A stretch of 64,000 nt of DNA from the NCBI GenBank assembly GCA_907165135.1, contig OU015566.1:8912157-8976156 (forward strand), given 5' to 3'. The position numbers and the translations under genes were made by a program. This document shows positions 21,260 to 33,955 of this stretch, one piece after another. Numbering within the stretch: position 1 is the stretch's first letter; the number at the start of each line of letters is the position of its first letter. The notes under the pieces are model-generated. The model was not told the DNA's origin, did not search any database, and saw only the letters and a program-made list of their open reading frames with translations. This DNA comes from Oikopleura dioica (lineage: Eukaryota > Chordata > Appendicularia > Copelata > Oikopleuridae).

Positions 21260-22740
21260 TTGCTTGGTATTCGAGGGTCATCCAATTTTGATAAACCAAT
21301 CGAGTTTTTCAGAAACACCATTTAAAACGGACAATTTATGAGTTTATTTACTGAAAAGCTCATCCACATAAACCCCCTTCCTCGTTGCGTCAGAGGGACA
21401 AGAAAAAGTGAGCGATAACTTTTGAAACTTTGAAAATGACATTTGGACTGAGCTGTAAGCGCTTGTTACAGGGGACCGCTGCGTGTTCCTGCTGTGAGGG
21501 GCGGATAAAGAATGCGCTTGAAGCTTTCTTTTCAGTCCATTGATCGCAATTTCTTTACCGCGTTTTCTTCATTAGCGTCGGATTCGAGGTTAAATTCAAA
21601 CTCACTCTCTTTTTGACTAGCTTGCACTTTGTGAGCTTTCTTGAAGAAGAAACGGGAACACTTTTATTTGAATGACTTGAATGATTTAATCAGCACTTTT
21701 GGCGGATTTTGGAAAACAGCCGAGCGCAGTGTTCACGTTTGCCAGCTCACACGAGCGGGAAGCTTCCTAACTCTCGCACTATGGAACGGAAACGTGTTTC
21801 GGACGCGTCTCTTGTAGCCATCATAACATATCCAGTACCATATCTCGTACTCTCGGCCTTCTGACATCATTCAATCCCACATCATATACGATTTATATTC
21901 TTTGTTATTCTTTCTATGAGTTTTTATCAAGTTCTAGCTAGACTTTTTAGCGTTTTTAATCAGTTATTTTTTGCTTGATAGATTTTTACCAGACAATCTC
22001 TTTTCGGCTATCTGCCCCTCTAAAATAAAGTTAACTCCGTTCAACTAAAGAAAATCAACATTTTTTCAAAAGTTCAACTCGCACTGATCTAACCGTTATT
22101 ATTCTGACTAGTCTTCCATCCGGCTCAACCAGCGGCCTCTTATAAAGACTAAGGATAAACAGGTTAAGAAAGCATCCCATCGGGAAACGAAAACTTTCTA
22201 GTGATCTACCTGGTTTTGATATTTCGCGAATCTCTAAAGTGAATTATTGTTGATTCTTGGGGCAAACAGTTTACATTGAAAAATTATCGCTATCGTGATT
22301 TTGCTTACCGCATTAATTGCATGCCGCCACGCAAAGCAAAATGACTCAATTTTCAATCGACAATTAATTTCAACAAAACACAGTTTTGTTGGAATTTCTG
22401 AATGTATTCTGACTCGGAAACCATAAACAAACCGCATGCGTATTCGAAGAACCAAATAATTGAATAAATCACCCGCCAGATTTTAAGGGGATCCAGGTCA
22501 GCCGATACATTCAGCTCTTACTCGAAGTGCCATCTTGGTACCCTTTCGAAATTTGATTCAAAGCGTGCCTCCAAATCTAATTTTCTTCCACATGAGCATA
22601 AACACAAATGTATTTTTTTTTGTTGTGCGCGGGTTAAAAAAAAACCGTATCTCGGGCTCAATCGAATTGAATGACCAGATGAGATTCAACTAAAATTGCA
22701 TTTATTATGTTCATCAGTCGAATAATTGAGTGCTCTCATT
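21260..22740. other. Gene-poor spacer
   Basis: No coding, RNA or repeat feature was supported in this stretch downstream of GSTZ1. Confidence 0.35.
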
Positions 22741-22742
22741 GA

Positions 22743-24750
22743 TCAATTAACAGCGTCAGGCTGGACTGAGGGATGAGCAGCTTTGAGCTCTTCTAGTGAT
22801 TCGAGACGGTCAGCGACCTCGCAGATCCTGGGAAAATTGCTCATTTCAACCCCAAATCGCTTCGCATTGTAAACTTGTGGAACCAAGCACAAATCTAAAG
22901 TTACTTGTGAAATCGTGAACTACTAGAATGAAAAATAATTTTAATAGTTTGGCATTAATCCAAGCGCTAGTGACGAGATGCTGCGTGTTTACAAGTTCGC
23001 AGTAGGTCATCATGATGATGGAACACTTTGAACTTTTTTGCATTGTTTCTAAAGTCGACGCTCAACCAAGTTTGGGATATGTAATTGGCCTACTTTGTAG
23101 TTGATAGCGATAACGAATCCGACCAAAGTTAGATAAGAAAAAATCAGAATCACAAAATGCGGGGCACAAGTGCTCCCAAGCCCGTGATTAAACCTCTTTA
23201 GAAAACTTCTCTATTTTTAACGGAACGGACAGGCTGCGGACAGATGATAAGCACTGAAAGCGATAAGAGTAGGCTAACACTAACCTGCCACGGTGATTGC
23301 ATCACCCGCAGAGAATTTCCATTCTGAACATGATGATTTTCTTTTATCGCGTCTCGGAGTTCCATCAAACCTGGCTTCATGGCTTTTTCTACGGCTTTGA
23401 ATCCTTCTGTAATTACTGTCCGGCCCCATTCTAGCTTGTCGGCTCTAAAATAAACCTTCAAGTTGAAACCAGTCATCGGATAATTACCCAAGAGCAATGA
23501 CCTTCTTGAGAACAGCGAAATTTTGAACAGGCTGAATGCCAGATCTTATTTCAGACTCAATTGATGCCATTAAAGACGTTGTAAATAATTTTCAGGTGCG
23601 ATAATTTTGAGCCTTTTCAATCATGTTCGCGATCTCACGTGCTCTGAAGGCGTCCTCGGCGTCTTCTGGGATGAGTCTCGGAGCGTCTTGATATACTTTG
23701 ATATGGTTTTTTGTCACGTGGATGTTCCGCATCTTTTCTTGAAAGAAACCGTTGCAGGGGAAGTACCTTATCCTAACGGAAGATTTACTTTTATTTCCAT
23801 AACCATTTCTAAGCCAGCCTCATATACGTAAACAACTCCTCCGATCTCCCGCCGAGAAGTACAAAAACCCTTATCGGCAGCGAAATAGCTCCTAATCCCA
23901 CTTGAATCTAAAAAAGCCTAGCTGGTCAGTTTACTATTTCAGCGGGTGTTCAATCCCCTGAGAGGTCACTTGGAACGCGTCATTTTTAACCACAACTAGA
24001 AAACAGCCAAAATTTTTGCTTGATTGAGAGAACTTTGACTTTTTTGGTTAAACGGGATGAAAAGGTCAAAACAACCATGGCTTGGTCCAGATATTCGATG
24101 ATTGCCAGACTTTGAGTTAGCTTTTTGGCGCTTTATATTTGTTGTTTATTGGTACTACCGCTGATACTGTTTTATAAAAAGAATTTCTCGTAGATTTCGT
24201 GGAAAATTTCAAACGTGACTCAAAACGTAACAATATCATCAGCCCAAAACTGGCCCGTTGCCCTAAATGACTATAAATAAAGGCGTGAGCGCTCAATCCT
24301 GAATTTTTCGACCATCCGATTTCTCAATGACCAGCGTCGGCACCTGCCCCATCCCGTTCAATTCGGCTTAAAATTCAAGTCAACCTTGTGTTTATGTGCG
24401 ACTGTTTACATTTGTATTCGTCTTCCAACTGCTCCGATTTGAGGAGGTTCACGGCTTTGTAATCATAGTCCAAATTCTTGAGCGCTTTTAGTGGATTCCA
24501 GAAGAGCATTCCTAGGTGCACTAAATTGTCAAGCGGGAAGACACTTAACAGCCGCTTTGAACACGTTTTTAAGGCATTCTTAATGCACCTAATTGAACTT
24601 TTTGGCATTTCTACGAAGTTTTTCGAAGAATTTTAGTTACCCATTCTGCCGGTAGTCCCTTAACATTCTGGAATCCAACGCTAAAGCTATTCGAACTCGC
24701 CAAGAGCAACTGGATCTCCAATACGAGTAGAGCGTAAACTTGTCCGCCAT
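22743..24750 (-). CDS. GSTZ1: Maleylacetoacetate isomerase (glutathione transferase zeta)
   Basis: The ATG at 24750 gives FTLYSYWRSSCSWRVRIALA, carrying the SSCSW active-site motif of zeta-class GSTs. NLDYDYKAVNLL, NGMGQVPTLVIE, APRLIPEDAEDA, SGIQPVQNFAVLKKV, WGRTVITEGFKAVEKAMKP, KFSAGDAITVAD and LCLVPQVYNAKRFGVEMSNF follow, and the frame ends LKAAHPSVQPDAVN. The enzyme isomerises maleylacetoacetate to fumarylacetoacetate in tyrosine breakdown, using glutathione. Intron 1 (24485-24680) has odd ends and inverted repeats. A 46-nt GT-AG intron near 23337 is needed to restore the C-terminal frame. The segment equivalent to SLAIIEYLEE was not found cleanly around 23,700-23,900, so one exon is uncertain or degenerate. 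A TATATAAA box on this strand lies at about 24,763-24,775. Confidence 0.85.
24485..24680 (-). mobile_element. GSTZ1 intron 1 with terminal inverted repeats (transposon-like intron)
   Basis: Read on the minus strand, the intron starts TTGGATTCCAGAA just inside and ends TTCTGGAATCCACTAAA, an inverted 12-bp match. It is flanked by a direct AGCG on each side. Protein homology (RIALA joined to LKNLDYD) fixes the junction within the AGCG repeat, where no GT-AG choice is possible. This is the pattern expected if a small element inserted with a 4-bp duplication and became an intron. Confidence 0.5.
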
Positions 24751-24775
24751 TATCTCTCACTTTTTATATAAATAT

Positions 24776-26772
24776 ATACTTCTACACGTAACGTAATTTC
24801 GCCTGCCAGCGACCTTGTTTGAGTCGTTAAGGGGGTGGAGTCAATTAAATTTATTGTACTTTTCGCAATCTCGATTTTCCTAATTCATAAAAAGCGGAAG
24901 ATATGAAGGTTTATCTCTCAAATTTTGATTCGAAATGAACCTGAGGAAAAAATTCTAACTTTTGCTCCTTAATTATCAAAGTATTCAAAGATTTTTCCAA
25001 TAAAAAATAAGGGTTTGCGATCAAAAATGAACTTGAAAAGTGAAATGTCCAAAATAGGCGTAGTCGCTTATCTTACGCTAATGAAAACTAACAAATTAAA
25101 AAGCTGCCGTTTGAAACGAAAACGGATTATATTGAATCCAACTCGCCACTGGGATAACGCAAAACGAAAAACATACTTTTAGTTTAGACGCTATTTTGGG
25201 CCCGTTGCGGGGAAAGCCCGGCGTAGCGCTAAACCGGAATATAAAAATTATTTAAATTTTTAAGAAGCCCAACTCTCTTAAAAATCCTCTTGCTCTCTCT
25301 CTCTTCTCTCCTTTTGACTGTATTATAACATGATTATTTTTTAGGCACACACGAACCCGCACTTGAAAATCTCGATTTCTACGAACCCTCGTTTCGCGTA
25401 TTTCAACCTCGCCAGATTTAAATTTCTTGATTCTTTCTTCTTCAATTCGCCACTTGGCGATTCAAAAATTATAGACAGCTTTTGAATAAGTCCCTTTTCG
25501 TTAAAAGTCTAAGCACAGTTTGACAATAGAAATTCCTGGCGTGGAAGAAATTGTTTAGAAAAGAAATAGTGCCGTCCCTTTTTCGTCTTCGGTGCGAGTG
25601 AGATATCTCCGCCAAAAGCAAGCAGCTTGGATCAATTTTTTTTGATATATTGATTCCTATTTTTGAGGATAAAAATTTATATTGGTTTCTATTCTTTGTA
25701 AATCTTTAATCGACGATACCCTTAAGCTCTCATTAGAGAGGGTAATCCAACGCATCACAGGTTTTTATACAGTATATTTCGTGACAAACGTCGGTCATAG
25801 TTTTATATACAGTTTGGCCGGTTAGATAGGTTTAGTTTAATCAAAGTTTATACAGTCAGGTTAATTTGGACCACGTTTGTCATTTTGTCCAAGTCTTACA
25901 AATCACTTGAGTGATTTTTGACGGAACCTTGCGGTGGACAGTTAAAACCAGGAAACTCTCGTTTCTTGTTTTCAAATTTTCGCAACGTCAAATATTCCCC
26001 GCTTTCAAGAATAACGCCTTCTCATTTCAGTTCATAGGTAAAGTATTTATCAAAGCAAATCTTTGTTTCCTCAAAAGTTTATTTTTGCCTGTTGGAAATT
26101 TTATTAACTGTTTTTAGTCACGGGTATCAACAATGCAATTAATTTGAGTAAGCTCAAAAATTTTTTGAATTTTGAATTCGAATTATTTTTATAAGCGTTG
26201 AAAAAAATAATTAACTCGTTTGAATACCCCTTAACATCCAGGAAGGGATTGAAAATTTTTAATGAAATGATAAATTTGATGATTCAATTTTGATGCATCA
26301 ATATTGTAATAATATGATTTTCGGGTTATTATTACCAGGAAAGGGTTAATTCATCGCAAAGAGTTCCTTTTATATTTGTTCTATTTCCTTATAAAATATT
26401 GAAAACTCAAAGGAAACGGGTTAGAAGACTCTAAATTGCATCAGTTTTTTTTTGTATTTTTTCCGTATTCAACTGCGAAATTGATGATTCCGCAGAATCA
26501 CAGGAAAGGTTCAAAATCGTGGATTACCGCTGTAACCTCGCTGAAAATAGCGGCACAGGTCTAAGACAAACTCGAAAAGCGCATATTGAACCTTGGTCTA
26601 TTCTTCCTAACCACAACAGGTCCGGTTGACACATTTATATCACTTCAACTAAAACAAAGATCTTAAAAAAAGAGGGAGAGTGGCTAAGTAACCTAACTGT
26701 TGTCAACCAGAACAGCGTCAAAATGACCCCAGCATGGCCGTGTTTCCATCCCTTTTCATTCACAAACGAAAG
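24776..26772. other. Gene-poor spacer
   Basis: About 2 kb between two divergent genes (GSTZ1 and the vWA gene). No gene, tandem repeat or clear element was supported. Confidence 0.35.
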
Positions 26773-29700
26773 ATGCAACTTCTACGATCCTTCCTTCTCC
26801 TCGCCGCGGCGCTGACAACTCCTGCTACTGCAGGTTTGATCCGGATTCAATAAGAAAATCCGGAGACACAAGCAAAACGAGAAAAAACTATCCTATTTTT
26901 CCTTAACAAAAAAAAAAGATCAACGAACTATGTGGGAATGTTTTCCACGTTTTCTCGGGGACGAGGGCGAATTTGAATATTCGATTCAGTTGATCTGGGC
27001 TGAATTCCTTAGACACCGTTGGAGCTTAATTCATTCGTTTAGATTGCCCGCCAGATGCCAAGATGGACCTCGTCTTCCTTGTCGACACTTCTTCCAGTAT
27101 TCGAAAGGTTTCAGTAGTAGAGTAAAGATTATGTTGTTCACCCTCAAAATCGCTAGAATGGGCCATTCTGAATGGCCATTTAGAGATTGTTGGTATTTAT
27201 TAAAAGTGAAAGCAACGGTCCAAAAGCCGACTGATCCACGGAGACCACGGGTTCGACAAACACCGGAAGCTCAAGCATTAACCTCCATCCCCTTTTTTCT
27301 TAGGCCAGGCTTTATTGATGCAACATAAAGAAAAACTTGAACTGGAAGATTTACATAATACTCCTAGGCTGGACAAAAAGCGATAGAGTCCATCCGCTCG
27401 TTTGTATACAAGGTCGTCGATGGTTTCACAATGGGTCCAGATTTGACTTCGGTAAGTTTTGACGTTCTCACATAAATCAGCTTAGCCGCTAAGCCTAAGT
27501 TATTCCAATGAGTAAGAGTTGTTTAGAAGGCGTTTGTAGATAAGAAGTCTTATTCGCACTTTTGAACAAAAATTCGAGCCCAGTCGAGCTCCTTATCGTT
27601 AGGCGCGACTTTTGGATAAACGTAATTGCAGCCCTGTTCGATAAAGAAGGTTCCATTCAAGCATTTTTCAGGTTGAAAAATTTTTTGATTATCTCCTCTT
27701 TTTCTTTTTTGATTGACCATCCTTCTAAAGATTTGGATCTGCCCGTGCTCATGTAAATTCGCAAAAGCGTGAATGGGGCCTAGCTGATAAGACAAGCTCT
27801 TACTACGTTCTGGCAGCGATCGTACTCACCATCAGTGTATTTAGATTGCCTCACTCGCTTCCTGACCACTCAACTAAAGCGATTCTTTTTTTCTTTCTTA
27901 TCAGTTTTTTCAACAGGGTATTTTAAAGGGATGCTATTATTATTCGATTTGCTATGTAAGATAATTCACAAAGAAAAATAATCAGGCCAAAGGAAAGACT
28001 CTCTGGCAGAAAAATCAGTTAAAAATAAGGGTTAACAATGTCTAACTCGAGACCGATGACCAGGTTCGTGAGGACTAGGCTCGTGTGACTAGGTTCGTGG
28101 GTGCCATGTCGGAAAAAATGCTTCGTGTGACTAGGTTCGTGAAATTTGGATTTTTATATGTATTTTTTTGTATCTTCACTATTTTGGGGTAGTAAGGGAA
28201 ATGAGTTGATGACTAGGTTCGTGAAGACTTAGTTCGTGAAGACTAGGTTCGTTAGACTATTTTCGTGAAGACTAGGTTCTTGAGACTAGATTCGTGGAAT
28301 TTGGATTTTTATATGTATTTTTATTTATTTTATTTATATGTTATTTTTATACTCATTTGGCAAATATAGTCCCACATTTTTTCATTTCTTAAATTTCACG
28401 AACCAAGTCATCAACCCATTTCCCTTACTGCCCCAAAATTTTTTCTATTTACAATTTCACGAACCTAGTCACACGAACCTAGTCATCAACCCGTTTCCTT
28501 TACTGCCCCAAAATTTTTTCTATTTAAAATTTCACGAACCTAGTCACACGAACCTAGTCATCAACCCATTTCCCTTACTGCCCCAAAATTTTTTCTATTT
28601 ACAATTTCACGAACCTAGTCACACGAACCTAGTCATCAACCCATTTCCCTTACTGCACCAAAAAATAGGCCGATTTCAATACTCTGGCAGAACCCACCAC
28701 GAACCTAGTCACACGAACCTAGTCCTCGCGAACCTAGTCGTCATTCCCTCTAACTCTGGTTTAAAAATGGACGGTTGAGCAGAGTTGCAAATTTGGCTTT
28801 ATTTTTGCTGAGCTGAGCTGAGCTGCCCTGAGTGAGAAATTCTCTGAGCTGAGCTGAGCTGAGCTAGCCTATTTCGGAGCTCACTGAGCTGAGCTGAGCT
28901 GAGCTGGCCATTTTCAGAGGTCATTGAGCTGAGCTGAGCTGAGCAGACCTTTTTAAGGTAGTTGAGCTGAGCTGAGCTGAGCAGACCCTAATTAGAGCTG
29001 AGCTGAGCTGAGTGAGCTGGGTTGAGCTGTTTTTAATGTTTTTAGTAGTGAAATTGTGTTAAAATCATTGAGCTGAGCTGAATGATACTTATCTGAGCTG
29101 AGCTGAGCTGAGCAGAACAGATCATGTTCGAGAATAATTGAGCTGAGCTGAGCTGAGCTGAGTGATTATTGTCTGAGCTGAGCTGAGCTGAGCAGATAAA
29201 TTCATTTTCGAAAATCAGTGAGCTGAGCTGAGCTGAGCGACTGCTCAGCTCACTCAGCCAGCTCAGCTCACTCAGCTCAGCAAATTTGCAACTCTGCGGT
29301 TGAGAGAGAAGTCTCTAAATTGCGCCAAGTGACATTATCATATAATATGATTTATGAATATTTATCAGCAGAAACGCGCCAGTCACTTTATCACTCTCTC
29401 ATGAGCGAAAATTCCGCACAAGTTGGAGAATTTGTATGTTCGATTCTCTCATTCCCCCGGTATGCCCTCTTATAAATGAGTGAATCGGGAACTTCGGGGT
29501 CGAGTAGTATGATCAGACCGTTTCCGATTTTGAAGTGATCAAAATGTAGTGCGGTTGATTTTAAACTCACTCAAGCGGTCGGCACTCATTAATTGGAGGA
29601 AGTTTTGCGTTTTTAACAGCCCAAAAAACGTGAGTGCCCGTGTCAAAGAAGGAGTCAAAGAATTTTTTTCTAAAAGAAGACTCCTCAATTATAAGTTACA

Positions 29701-32281
29701 ATGAATCATGATCCCTTTTTTGGGTTTTCAAAATCCACGCGTTCAAAAATGGCAAAATCCTTTTCCACGCTGACCGCTCGATTCCGACGATGTGTTAACA
29801 GAGACCACGTGAGTCCTTTGCAGTCAATGATTTTTGTGAATAATGGCCAGCAGCTGGCCACTTGGCTGACAGTTTATCTTATCCAACGGTCGGTCATCGT
29901 CGTTTTCTAAACGCGGCTGAACATGACGAGGCGGCTAAATTTGATTTTCTTATCGTCGTTGGCTCGACAGGTTACTCCATCAGTCACCTTTTTTCTTTTG
30001 TAATCAATTTCAAGTTAACTGTTCTTTTCACTTGAAAATCAGATGGAGCCGTTGATCTCTAAGATCAAGCTTGTAGCTCATGTTCAAAGGAATCTTATGT
30101 CCTCACAACCGCAGAATACGATTCATATATGACCCGAAACCTCTTGGCGTTTCTCAGTCATTTTTATTCAGGTTTATATTTCTTTTATTCGAATTCAAGG
30201 AAATACAGACCCAAAAGAATCTTAAAATGGATGAGTTTCGCAACGTGAGCTGCTATGCCCTCAATAAGGTGCTTTTTCGCTGGTCCAAAACAAATTCGAC
30301 AAATTGAGCCCTTATTTGGTTACGACATCTGGTCCGATTCATCCTCATCTAAACAAACGATAAATTTTTTAAATGGCAAAAGTGAGCTCTGAATTACATG
30401 CGCTTCGAAATGTTATGCGCGGCGCTGGGGTCAGTCGATGCGTAACGCGGTAAAATGTATAATTTACGGGTCACATCAAAGCTCTTTCTGGGGATGTCTA
30501 AAAGTACATGAAAGGAAATTAAATCTTCATTGATATGTCTTGCAAAATATGAATCTAGCCTAAAAGTTTCGAAAAAGCAATCTGATCATTTGAGTTCTCA
30601 AAAGCCCTCCTGGGTTTTATCAAAAATGAACGATTCCGCGTTCAAAAGAAACTTATCAGCTATTCCGCCGAGCTAGACAAGAAAGGCATGTGTTCTAAAT
30701 GGACGTGAAACGTCAAAACGAAGCAAACTCTTATCACTTTTCCGCTTTTCGAAACTCACTCTCACTCCTTGTCTTGTTACGTTTATCGGCGCTGGAGTTA
30801 ACGTTTAACCTATAACAATGTTTTCATTTTTAGTTTGGAGCGATCTCGTACAACAAAAATCCGCAAATTGAATTTTTCTTGGGAGATCATGACTCGAAGG
30901 AGAGCATCAAGACTTCAGTAGATCTGGCATGGATTTTTAAACACCATAATACTCATTGTAAAAATATCCCATAATAATATTTCTAAATGAAAAAATTTTG
31001 TTCAACTTATCAAAAATTATCCAAAATTGACAGTACCCCTTCATTAGTTCAAAAATTGTTTAATAAGTTTTATTTTCTGTCAAATCGAAAATTCTCAAAA
31101 AAAGATCGACTTCGAAACCGGAAAAGGAACGGAAACCGGCAAAGCGATGAACTTTATGGCTGAAATGATCGACATGGGTTTCGGGCAGCGGTAATTTTCT
31201 CGAAAAATTGATCAATCATAATCATTAATTATTTAGAAACGACTCTAAAGTTGTTGCAATTGTGATCACCGACGGACGTTCCAGCGAAAAACACGTGACA
31301 TTTGAATTCAACTCTGTTTTTTTAAATTTTTGATTTTTAAGGATTTTGTTGTTGAAGCGTCGAATAATTTGAAGAAAGTTGTGGACATTGTGATCGCTGT
31401 TGGGGTGAACATGAAAAAAGAGGTAAATTATTAGTCACAATTCGGGAAAAGAGAAATTTTTGATGAACTCTCGTCTCATCGAATTCATTTGAGCAACGCG
31501 TTCGCACGTTTAAGAACACGCTTTTTGACAGGCAACTCTTAAAGCTAGACGAATTTAATTTTCAACTTTTATCCCACCATGTATAGACGAAGCATCTCAA
31601 GTCGCAGCGCGCTTAGCTCGATGACTTTACTGTATATTCGTCGTCTTTGATCTTCATTGTTTTCAGAACGAGCTTTCACGTGAAATCAAAACTATTGCTT
31701 CTGAACCTGACGAGCATTACGCTATTGAAGCTGAGAGTTTCGAATCTCTTTCCATGGTCCAGGACATTGTCAAGGTAAAACAACATATCTTCATCCCTTT
31801 TTCATCATCACTCCTAGAACTGCATCTGCATCGGTATCTCGAAACAGCACTGCATGCTCCCCTCAATGTCCGCTGACGATTCTGGCTTCGACATGCGACG
31901 CGGGCAATTCTCAACCACCGCTGCCCCTCTCAAAGTTCGAGCTGGAGGACGAGCAGTCAACCGACGACCAATTGCTGGATCTGAGCCTGCTACAACCTCT
32001 TCTCCATTCCACGTCAAAGCTGATTCCTGCTGTGGGCAAATGTAAGTTCAATCAGCTCGGTTTACGCTTAGAGAGATCTTTTCAGTACCTTCAACTCTGG
32101 AATTCAATCCTGCTGCGCCACCCACGGAGACAAACGAGACGAGAACAAGTTCCTGATCGATATTGGCAGCAAGTGCCCAGCTGGATCGAGCGAAGTTTGG
32201 AATGTTCAAGCTGCAATGAGCATTGATGATATGGACAGCATGCATTTTGGTGATTTTGATATTGAAGGAAAGGTTGAATAA
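26773..32281 (+). CDS. Secreted von Willebrand A domain protein with galaxin-like C-terminus
   Basis: Exon 1 (26773-26833) is a signal peptide, MQLLRSFLLLAAALTTPATA. Exon 2 (27043-27107) reads CPPDAKMDLVFLVDTSSSIR, with the DxSxS metal-ion-dependent adhesion motif of vWA domains. Exon 3 (27368-27451) continues AGQKAIESIRSFVYKVVDGF. Later exons give FGAISYNKNPQIEFFLGDHD (from 30834), GKGTETGKAMNFMAEMID, NDSKVVAIVITDGRSSEKH, NLKKVVDIVIAVGVNMKKE and REIKTIASEPDEHYAIE: a complete vWA fold. The last two exons carry CICIGISKQHC, then SCCGQITFNSGIQSCCATHG, a double-Cys unit resembling galaxin repeats. Such proteins bind collagen or matrix extracellularly; the exact role is unknown. Intron 3 (27452-30833) is 3.4 kb and full of mobile elements. 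AATAAA lies near 32,341. Confidence 0.8.
27550..27840 (-). pseudogene. Coding-like antisense sequence inside the vWA intron
   Basis: Minus-strand frames read YTDGEYDRCQNVVRAC, then after a frame break EKCLNGTFFIEQGCNYVYPK and NDKELDWARIFVQKCE-stop. The balanced composition and spaced cysteines look like a secreted protein domain, but a stop lies between the blocks and no start is visible. It could be a nested gene with a missed intron or a remnant. Family not recognised. Confidence 0.27.
28049..28748. mobile_element. Foldback minisatellite element, hAT-like 8-bp target duplication
   Basis: The left half holds direct copies of GACTAGGTTCGTG and the right half holds direct copies of its complement CACGAACCTAGTC. 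The whole is flanked by an exact 8-bp repeat TCTAACTC (28041-28048 and 28749-28756). The right half also contains a ~100-bp higher-order unit repeated about three times. No transposase is encoded. The same family occurs in the neurexin introns at 39,158 and 51,347. Confidence 0.7.
28780..29296. mobile_element. hAT-like MITE filled with a (GAGCT)n minisatellite
   Basis: Terminal inverted repeats CAGAGTTGCAAATTTG / CAAATTTGCAACTCTG are flanked by an exact 8-bp direct repeat CGGTTGAG (28772-28779 and 29297-29304). An 8-bp duplication and a CAGAG terminus are typical of hAT elements. The interior is a GAGCT/AGCTG pentamer array, in clusters separated by unique spacers, mostly in one orientation and switching to the complement (CTCAGCTCAG) near the right end. 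Confidence 0.8.
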
Positions 32282-32341
32282 TTATCCAAAAATAACATTC
32301 ACTAACAACTGAGAATCAATTCAAATATGACGAGGGTTCAA

Positions 32342-33194
32342 TAAAAATAAGATATTTAACCTACAAAAAGCTTACCCAGAGCCACTTGACTTCGAACCGG
32401 AATTCGTCGACTACTCGAAATTGGGATAAATTTAAATGCATTCTATCCGCCTGTCAGCAAACTTCCTGATGAAAAAAAAATCACCTGTAAATAACAACTG
32501 GCCCCTTCTTGAAAAGAAAACAGCTTATGCAGTCGCTCGCCATTTCTTCAACAACTCTATCGATAAGATAAAAACAAGAAAAAAATCGAAAATTTAAAAA
32601 AAAAAGTTGCTTTTACGCGCACAATACTGTGCCCGCTTTACTGTGAAAAAAGCATTTTTTCACTCGCGAGACCCTTATCAAAAATAGCCCTTAGATAAAC
32701 ATAAAATAACGCAAGATTAAAATAATATCAATCGGAATTTCAGAAACAAAACACCAAACAACATTTTGCTCCGCCAAATCCTCTATCAATAATTTCCCGC
32801 TAGAATGCCTTTCACGAAATTCTGAGCAATGAACAGAATAATAATTATTGTGTAAATACTAACTTTGAGAAAATAACTTTCTTCTTGGCCTTTTTTTGAA
32901 ACAATCATCGGGCCATATTTCCTTTTAATAAGTGTCTTGCGAGAGACTGTACATAACTTCAATAAAAAATTATATTAATTTCAACTCTTTGCATCCTTTC
33001 CTTGTTAGAAATAAGCATCACTCGAAATGGGCCCTTTAAGATTTGGAAATATTCACGAAAACTGGCAAGAACAAATGTGAGGAGCATAATTGGTTATCAC
33101 GGAGTTTTGTGAACAGGTGAAATCTCACTGTGTGTGCGGTGTGAAAATGCGCCACAGCAAGGAAATGGGATTTCACCCGAAATGCACAGCCCCG
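32342..33194. other. Gene-poor spacer left of the duplication
   Basis: A/T-rich sequence with no supported gene between the vWA gene's poly(A) signal and the left border of the tandem duplication. Confidence 0.35.
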
Positions 33195-33955
33195 CTGCCG
33201 CGTTTCCGTGATTCGTTTTTCTAAATTTCTAAATTGATCAAAAAATAATAAATCAAAATACAGTTCACCCCAGAGTTCGACTGTGGCTGGGTTTCCGCTT
33301 GATTCAACAAAATAAAATAATCCCTGGCATCTTCAAAATCAACGACAAGGCAAAATGAGAGTTTTTGCATTACTAAGCAAACCAATAATTGAATAGTAGT
33401 TTCGTTTTACGAAAGTGCGAAATTTTATAAGAAAAAAGCAAGTAAAGCTTTTGAACGGAAGCGAAGAATCAAGAGCTTTGACAGCTTTTGTCATAAACCT
33501 TGTCTTCAAGCGGTCGCCTCCGCCCTATTTACAAGATATTCAGAATATCCAATGCACAATATCTTGGACTGGCAGTATTTAAATTGATTCTCCGCGGGCG
33601 GATGCAAATTCTGCAATTTCTCGAATCTACGCGGGGCTAGGCTGCTGTCCTTCCAATCCCTTTTCCCGGGAAAGAAGATTTTTTTTAAAGTTTTACTTGA
33701 TTGAAAAGTTCGATATTTTTCACGTTGCTGGTTATAATGTTCCGCTAAAACAAAGAAGAGCCAGTAACTTTACATCGGGCGCAATTAACTTCGCTATTTA
33801 GCTCATTTAGCGAGTGTTAAATGCGCCAAGTGGAGAGCCGCCAAAGGTCAACTGCACGCACTGAAGTTCTTTCACTTCAATTAAGGAACTCTTCGAGAGA
33901 CTAGCTCAAGAAATGACTTTGAGAATGAAATTATTTTTTAAAAATTAGCGTTCTG

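Noticed and set aside
26930-27328. Plus-strand 132-codon frame at the start of the vWA gene
   Set aside because: It reads the vWA exon in the wrong frame and continues through introns.
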